Below are positions 58,240 through 64,000 of a DNA stretch of 64,000 nt, one piece after another. Below the pieces are notes generated by a model. That model was not told the DNA's origin, did no database searches, and worked only from the letters and a program-made list of their open reading frames with translations. The stretch's first letter is position 1, and every line of letters starts with the position of its first letter. The DNA comes from Saxidomus purpurata (lineage: Eukaryota > Mollusca > Bivalvia > Venerida > Veneridae). The translations under genes were made by a program, and so were the position numbers. Location of the stretch: the NCBI GenBank assembly GCA_022818135.1, contig JAFMSR010000013.1:28912687-28976686 (forward strand), read 5' to 3'.

Positions 58240-59540
58240 GCACGCGAGAGTTCAAATCTCCAACTGATAATCTTGTTCTATTTAGATTCTCAAACATGAT
58301 AAACTGTATACGTTACGCAGATTGTGTTACACAATTTTAGCTACATAATGAAGCTGTTTGAAAGGGTAAGATATTTCACTCTGAACCGACGTTTGAAATT
58401 AGGTTTACTAAAAATGTCTTCTAACTTCCTGATCTTGTTTTGTTCTTACGCTCTTACATGTAATTTATATAGTAAAGTAAAAATGTTATTTTTTAGAAAA
58501 ATAGCATGCACTCAAACCAAGATCGAAACTAGAAATGTCCACCTTCATCCCCGAGAGACGAGACGAGAACCCCGACCACCACTGGTTGTCAGTATCAGTT
58601 GAATAAATTCGTACTTTGACAAAAAGTACAACCACGCATATTTCGAGAAGAAATTTTCGTAGGTAGGACCCCGATGTATAAATTGTTTATAAATTTCCTG
58701 ACATCGTGTTTCATCACACGGTATCATAGGCAGAGAACGTACATGTACTTTGTACGAAATGTAACAGCTGGCAAAAGTTGGTCAAGAAATGTCGCCTGTT
58801 TAACTAGATTTTACACACAAAATGCTATGTGCGAGTCACGAAAACAAATTGCTATGTGTGAATTATGAACCGTGTTTTTTTTTCCCATTGAAAAGTTCTA
58901 GATATAACTCAAATAACGTAAAAAATAATATCTGTTAACTGATTCATAGTATGACGCCGTAAAAATGCATTTAACTTTCTTCTATTTAAAAAAAAAACGC
59001 CGTAATTCACTGTATATCATGTTATCATACCACGATACTATGGATCGGTTCCGTGACACTGTAATTCATTCACCCGGTTTCGAACGCTTCTTACACAGAT
59101 GAACATTATCCTGCTCAAAAGTGTAAATTAATCGAAAGAAAAAGAAAGCAAAATACAATAACACATGCAAGATACATCCTAATGTAGAATTGTTATACAT
59201 TCGTGTATACTACTATGCATGAATAAAACTGAGAAGTTGATTAAAACTAACACCTTTTTCTTTGACTTTTGGTTTCAAAATACAATGTACACTGTGTGGT
59301 CTGTTCGTGCAATTCAGAGTATTTTACAGTAAATATCCACAAATACAAAGTAATAACTTAGTCTCAGGTGATCCAAATACCACCCTTCCGCCTTTGTAAA
59401 TAAACTCGTCGAAAGGTCGTTGTTTGAAGGTATAAGGTACAAGGTATAATATGCAATACGCACGCAGTAGATTCATTTTAGATAACTTACGGACTTGTTT
59501 GTTACATACGAGCTGAAAACAGCTGCGCCTAATTCCCAAA
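58240..59540. other. Spacer between broken B exon and the collagen-like gene
   Basis: The first 170 bp are paralogous to 1,333-1,440. The last 160 bp (from about 59,380) are paralogous to the promoter region of the broken copy at 12,750. The corresponding spacer on the left is more than 11 kb, so large insertions there, or deletion here, have changed the interval. No gene seen. Confidence 0.55.
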
Positions 59541-59542
59541 AC

Positions 59543-59550
59543 TATATAAG
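59543..59550 (+). promoter_or_regulatory. TATA box of the collagen C4-like gene
   Basis: TATATAAG followed by CGGCG, about 100 bp before the first ATG (59,650). A start site near 59,575 would give a short leader. It lies within the block conserved with the broken copy, supporting a promoter role. Position and motif are seen; use is inferred. Confidence 0.5.
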
Positions 59551-59649
59551 CGGCGTATGGTTTCGTTTACGTCAAAACGTTCACCGTTTGCTTATTATTT
59601 ACTTGAAAGTCTGTGTATTATTTTCAGTCGTTTATAAAATTTCATCAAA

Positions 59650-59712
59650 ATGCACACGTTTTGGACTGGTAGTGTGCTGGTTTGTGCTATTTGTGCTTGA
59701 ATTGTATTGAGC
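59650..59712 (+). pseudogene. Relict signal-peptide codons with in-frame TGA
   Basis: ATG 59,650 opens a hydrophobic stretch (tryptophan, valine, leucine, cysteine, alanine over 16 codons) that stops at TGA 59,698-59,700 in the same frame as the downstream coding exon. The broken paralogue at 13,009 aligns codon for codon through this segment and has GAA at that position. The leader was therefore ancestrally continuous with the protein. Either the gene lost its secretion signal by a nonsense change, or the base is polymorphic or wrong. Confidence 0.65.
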
Positions 59713-59857
59713 ATGGCTTCTTCGCAAGAATCCGTTTGTACTTCAAGATTTGACTACGATTACAAAATGATGCAGAAGATTCTTATGCTGGAAATGGAAC
59801 AAAATTCTTTAAAACATGGAATCAGTGAGTTGAAAGATATGATTGCCAAACACACAG
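59713..59857 (+). CDS. Short-chain collagen C4-like protein, exon 1
   Basis: 48 codons plus one base from ATG 59,713, ending CACACAG before donor GTAATT. It encodes the segment with VCTSRFDYDYKMMQKILMLE, then a heptad-rich helix (SLKHGISELKDMI). This N-terminal FDYDYK-type coiled-coil start is common in secreted bivalve C1q- and collagen-like proteins. The phase-1 end joins exon 2 to give HT-E-AERRE. The ATG used here is the first one after the in-frame TGA at 59,698; if the TGA is an error, translation would start at 59,650 and include a signal peptide. Confidence 0.75.
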
Positions 59858-61188
59858 GTAATTTGTTTTTTTTTTTAATAATTTTTCTTCATTTTCAATT
59901 TCAATGTTATTTAACTTAGTTATCAATCCACCATTCAGGAGAGACAGGGCTTTGTTCTATCTGACTTCTAGTTCCTGCACAAATTTCTTGAAACAATTGA
60001 AGAATTTTGAAAAAAAATCACAATTATTCGTGATGTGAGACGATGTCCAAATCTCATATATCCATTAGTTGGAGTTTCCGGTCACACCCATTGTTTTTTT
60101 TCTGTGTCCATGCAGTCTTCCTTGAATCATTTGACGGATCAGGTACATTTTTGTATGAGTTTCAAGATAAATTTGTATAAATATTAAATATATCGGACGC
60201 TCCGTGGAGGAGTGACTTGAAACCACTGTAACCTATCCTTGGGTGAGCGTCATGGCTATGAGCCCTGCTACAGACCATGTCTGTTTGTTGGCAGATTCTT
60301 ATGAAGGATGGGTTTCTAGTACTGATCTTTCCCATAAACGATTGTTAAATAGCAATCCATTTACATACTATTCCAAAAGAAGATACATTTGTATTACAGA
60401 AATACATCTAAAAGAATTAAAGAGATATCGAAAGAGACAACTGTTTCACATCATTTGAGAGATGTATTTTCATTTTGAGCGTATGTCACAAAGTTACAAA
60501 GATATCTTTAAAGATTATTTGTGTCAGTTATCTTTCAAAATAACAGGCCCATAATAACTTTTTGGACCAATTAGGGAGCTAAAGTAATTATCTGCTACCC
60601 TCTGCTTCCCATTTAGACACCTATAAGGAGCATTTATTTCACCAAAATACAAATCTGAATAAATCTTTCTTTTATTAGTGATGTAAGACGATGCCCAAAG
60701 CTTATAATCAATGTTTCTCAAACCAATATACCATAAATCGGAGCCGCCGTGGCGCTACCATGTTCGCCTCAAGATCGAAAGGCCCCGGGTTCGATCCCTA
60801 CCATCGACGTTAGGCAAGACACAAACAATTCCACATTGCCTCTCTCTCTTCGAGGTTGATTCCATCTGGAATGAGTCTCGAGAGCGATTAATATAAGTTG
60901 TTTTTGGCAATCGAGAATAAATAAATAAGTATAATGTACCTTAAATATTTTTATCTTCTTGGGACTGGCTCTGCTTCGATAAACATTCATATTATCGGGA
61001 AAGTTATGTGCTACATGATTATCGTGATAAATACTTTATTTCAGTACAGGGACCGCCTGTTAAAATGTCCAATTAAGGCTGGAACGGGCGTAAAACCCCA
61101 GTCACAGTACAAGGTTATAAACCCATACATGTACGTTGTACTTACGTTTCTGTCTGGAATTTGAAAAAATCTGTTTAATGTATTACAG
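59858..61188 (+). other. Intron 1 of the collagen C4-like gene
   Basis: GT at 59,858 and TATTACAG ending at 61,188. The first 400 bp are paralogous to the broken copy (GGAGAGACAG, AATATTAAATATATCGG, CTTGAAACCACT). It carries a SINE. No open frame inside has recognisable features. Confidence 0.8.
60731..60932 (+). mobile_element. tRNA-derived SINE
   Basis: GAGCCGCCGTGGCGCTACC, then CGGGTTCGATCCC (a good polymerase III B box). The body continues to GGAATGAGTCTCGAGAGCG, and the tail is (AATA)n at about 60,917-60,930. It inserted in intron 1 of the collagen-like gene and is absent from the part of the broken copy that survives. Confidence 0.7.
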
Positions 61189-61820
61189 AGGCTGAGCGAA
61201 GAGAACATGACGACATCGAAGACATGAAACGGAGACTTTTAGGACTTGAAACAGTTACGTCTCGTACTGGGTCCGGTTCAACCTACATTCGTTGGGGGAG
61301 AACGTCGTGTCCAATGAATGGAACAGAAATGATCTACACAGGGTTTGCCGCCGGCTCGCAGTATACTAACAAAGGATCTGCATCAAGTTACTTGTGTTTG
61401 CCGGAAGACCCAACGTGGAATGTCTATGACGACACTCCCCAAGATTCTGGGACCATTTGGGGAGCCGAGTATGAGTTCCTGTACAGAAATGAGGATAACT
61501 TCTTCGGAAAGTCTTTAAAGGAACGTGACGTACCGTGTAGTGTTTGTAGAACACAGATATCTAGTGTGCTCATGATCCCGGGAAGACATTTATGTTATGA
61601 TGGTTGGACCATCGAGTATAACGGTTACCTTATGAGTGGTCATGATTCACATTATGCAACTGACTATGTTTGTGTTGACGGCAGTCCCGAGGCACTTATT
61701 GGAGGAGGCTCGAATGAAAATGGAAAATTGTTTTACTTCACCGAGGGGCGCTGCGGCTCCTTACGGTGTCCGCCATATGTGAATGGTCGTGAACTTACGT
61801 GTTCTGTTTGTTCAAAGTAG
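61189..61820 (+). CDS. Short-chain collagen C4-like protein, exon 2 (C4-like domain)
   Basis: Continues from exon 1 as EAERREHDDIEDMKRRLLGLE (end of coiled coil, about residues 49-70) and reaches TAG at 61,818-61,820, giving 258 residues. From residue 81 the domain carries YIRWGRTSCP, SYLCLPEDP, EYEF, VPCSVC, HLCYDGW, YNGYLMSG, YVCVD, GRCGSLRCPPY and ELTCSVCSK, with ten cysteines in the order of the mollusc/sponge short-chain collagen C4-like family. No Gly-X-Y repeat is present, so the name is historical. The protein is probably extracellular and oligomeric, and the family is lineage-expanded in bivalves; function unknown. AATAAA at 61,826-61,831 lies only six bases after the stop and would give a very short 3' UTR. 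Confidence 0.85.
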
Positions 61821-61839
61821 AACAAAATAAACGAAGAAT

Positions 61840-64000
61840 TTGTAAGTAGAGATAACGGTCGGTATACAGCTAGATGATTATAATATGCTACATTCGTCTA
61901 GGTATTTATCGTTGTATTTCAATTCATTACAATGTTAGCTTTGTAAAAAGGCTAGAAAGGGGCTCGCTTGCTTTTTGGTTAAAAAATGTAACGATCTGTA
62001 CTGTTATATAGATGAAGCAAGAATGAGTTAGGTTTTATATTGATCAATGCTCCCAATTACTATATGCAATATCAAAGAATCATGTAAATAGCTTTCAAGA
62101 TGCAGTCGAAACAAAAAGTAAAAATGTGACTACTTGGCAATAATTAATTTGGCAACAGAAATGACCCAAGGACTTTGTAGCTTCTGTCGATATGTACAAT
62201 CGAAAAATGAACGCTTAACTCTTTAAAGCGAGAAAGTTGGAAGAGAGATTATTCATATAAACGAGGCACACCAGAGTTCTTCCTCTGCTATAAAACAATG
62301 AACTACAGAAGATGTGTACAATGTTTTACTAGACCTTTACCTATAGGTGAAAAATTCAACTTGATGTTATGTAGAAGAAATGGTTATGACTTAAATATAA
62401 TATGATTAAGTGAGACTGTTCCCTTTTCGACTGAAGTATGTAAAGGTTATTCGAGTGTTTGTTGAATGGTTTCCGACAAAAAACGTGCTTTAACACGCAA
62501 ACAAACCGCTATATTTAACGTATGCTTTATATAGAAAAAAACATAAATTGATAATGTTCCTTTCCGTGTCATCGAATACTTTATGTTAATTTACGATGTT
62601 CCTTTCCTTTGTCATTGTGTACTTTGTTTTAATTCGTAATGGTATGAATACTGCAAATCGTCGGTGTTTGTCCGAGGGTCCATATTATTATAATTATAGT
62701 GCTATTTCCCTCTGTGTTTTAAAGCCATTTTCATGCAAGATTTTCTTTTTGTTCAATGTTCAGTCGTTAAAAGGATTCACTGGATGAGATTTAAATTCAC
62801 ATTACAGGTCTGTATGAGTAAATTTGAAGTGTCAGTTGAAACAAGAGTGAGTTGGGCTATTCTTGCATGCCTACTAGCAGACAAATGTTATTTACACCAC
62901 ACGCTCCAATCATATGACCAGGCCTTTTTTTCATCATGACTAACATCCTGTTTTCTCTCTATTTTATGTGTGTATATGGATATATCTTCAAAATAAGCTA
63001 GGGTAGTCTTTCAGGACAATTGTGCTAAACGTATGCCGGTAAACACCGGAAACCGGCTAAGTAAAAGTGAAATCCGATGCACCATCGGAAAAGCGGCAAA
63101 CAAACGAAAAATTACTATGGCCGGTTTTCATTGGCCAGTTTTAATACACCATCCAACGTTTATATTTAGTCGTCAGCTTTCGCTTTGAATGGAACGAATA
63201 CGCTGGAACCCATTTTCGGGTTTAAGAGTTTTTTTGCAGTTTTAGGTTATATATATAGTAAAATCCTATCGTAGTACCGGCTGAGGCAGGTTTGCAAAAG
63301 TGCAGACACGATTCAATTATAGTTCCCTTTCGTATTAATTGCAGCACACCCCGGGTATTCGACTACTTCGAACGCAGATGGGTACTACTGACGACAGATG
63401 TATATACATGAACGTCATGACAGGCACGCTGGAATAACCCCGATATTTTTATCATTTCTCCTTTATGCTCCAATCTTTTGCTTGATATAAGTAGTAATAT
63501 GTTTAAACTAAGCATGTATGAAGTTTTATGATAAACTGACGCCTTTTAATTAAAGAATTTCCCTGAAATGTTGAAAAAACTACAGTCATGTTGGCAAATA
63601 TGATATTTATTTGCTTATAATAACAATATATATCAATGACCTTAGACACGTATACAGACAAATGTATAAGGTATCAATACAAACAACCCTAGACTTTGGA
63701 ATTAGTGGTATCGTTTTGATATAAGCAAATTGATAGAGGTCTAAACGGATACGTCTGACGACCGAAGGAGATACGTACGAACGCAGATTATTATGAAATG
63801 AGGATACGTATAACGGCAGATGTGTAACAAGTAGTAAGCGTAAATAGGTGTTTTCCAATCAGGATAAATATTGGTTTTAAACTAATTACATTCAGTATGG
63901 CAGTTGTTTAGTCTATGTAGAGGGATCTTGCATGTATATACTGATAATAATTATGTATCCCACCTCCGTGAGAGACATATTTATTAGTGATACATGTCTG
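61840..64000. other. Gene-free downstream region
   Basis: No exon, RNA gene, LINE or tandem array recognised. Open frames of 60-83 codons have no domain. The segment does not show the collinear blocks seen in the units, so the array appears to end just after the collagen-like gene. Confidence 0.45.

Overview
The window looks like a nuclear genomic segment from a bivalve mollusc. It has intron-split genes, very gene-poor AT-rich spacers, and metazoan non-LTR retrotransposons. It also has many dispersed tandem-core repeats of the kind common in bivalve genomes (GCCCCCGAAGGGTGGCATAT starts, units carrying AAGGTCAAGGTCACA). Two protein families are present, both expanded in molluscs: B-box/coiled-coil/beta-propeller TRIM-like proteins, and a short-chain collagen C4-like secreted protein. 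The species cannot be fixed from sequence reading alone; a heterodont clam is a guess.

The most informative feature is the architecture. TRIM-like coding parts are on the minus strand and alternate between a 5' exon (two B-boxes plus coiled coil) and a 3' exon (propeller). B exons lie at 0.6-1.3, 31.2-31.4, 49.5-50.2 and 58.0-58.2 kb. P exons lie at 16.1-17.0, 38.0-38.9, 42.3-43.3 and 54.3-55.2 kb. The non-coding sequence around them is collinear too. About 15.4-39.9 kb (unit II) matches about 40.2-56.1 kb (start of unit III), once an 8.4-kb block at 17.69-26.12 kb is removed from unit II. The left end of the window (B exon at 1 kb, broken collagen-like exon at 13 kb) matches the right end of unit III (broken B exon at 58 kb, collagen-like gene at 59.6-61.8 kb). 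The locus is therefore a decaying tandem array of a large composite unit, P-B-P-B-collagen.

Only one TRIM-like gene looks complete here: B exon 49489-50175 joined to P exon 42348-43343, with phase-0 splicing predicted and about 560 residues. The B exon at 612-1295 is intact, but its P exon would lie left of the window. The other copies carry frameshifts, stops, a lost start codon or internal deletions. The collagen C4-like gene (59713-59857 plus 61189-61820, plus strand) has a clean splice junction and an intact C-terminal domain, but an in-frame TGA interrupts the upstream stretch that aligns with its paralogue's signal peptide.

Mobile elements fill the introns and spacers. They include a nearly complete L1/Tx1-like LINE (about 18.05-24.78 kb, minus strand) inside an element with about 125-bp inverted termini, a PIF/Harbinger-like MITE beside it, a CR1/L2-like LINE fragment (13.8-15.2 kb), tRNA-derived SINEs, foldback elements and several tandem-core repeats. 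I found no operon-like or defence system and no CRISPR. The notable points are the array history, the nested insertion dated by a paralogous empty site, and a palindromic 50-bp minisatellite.
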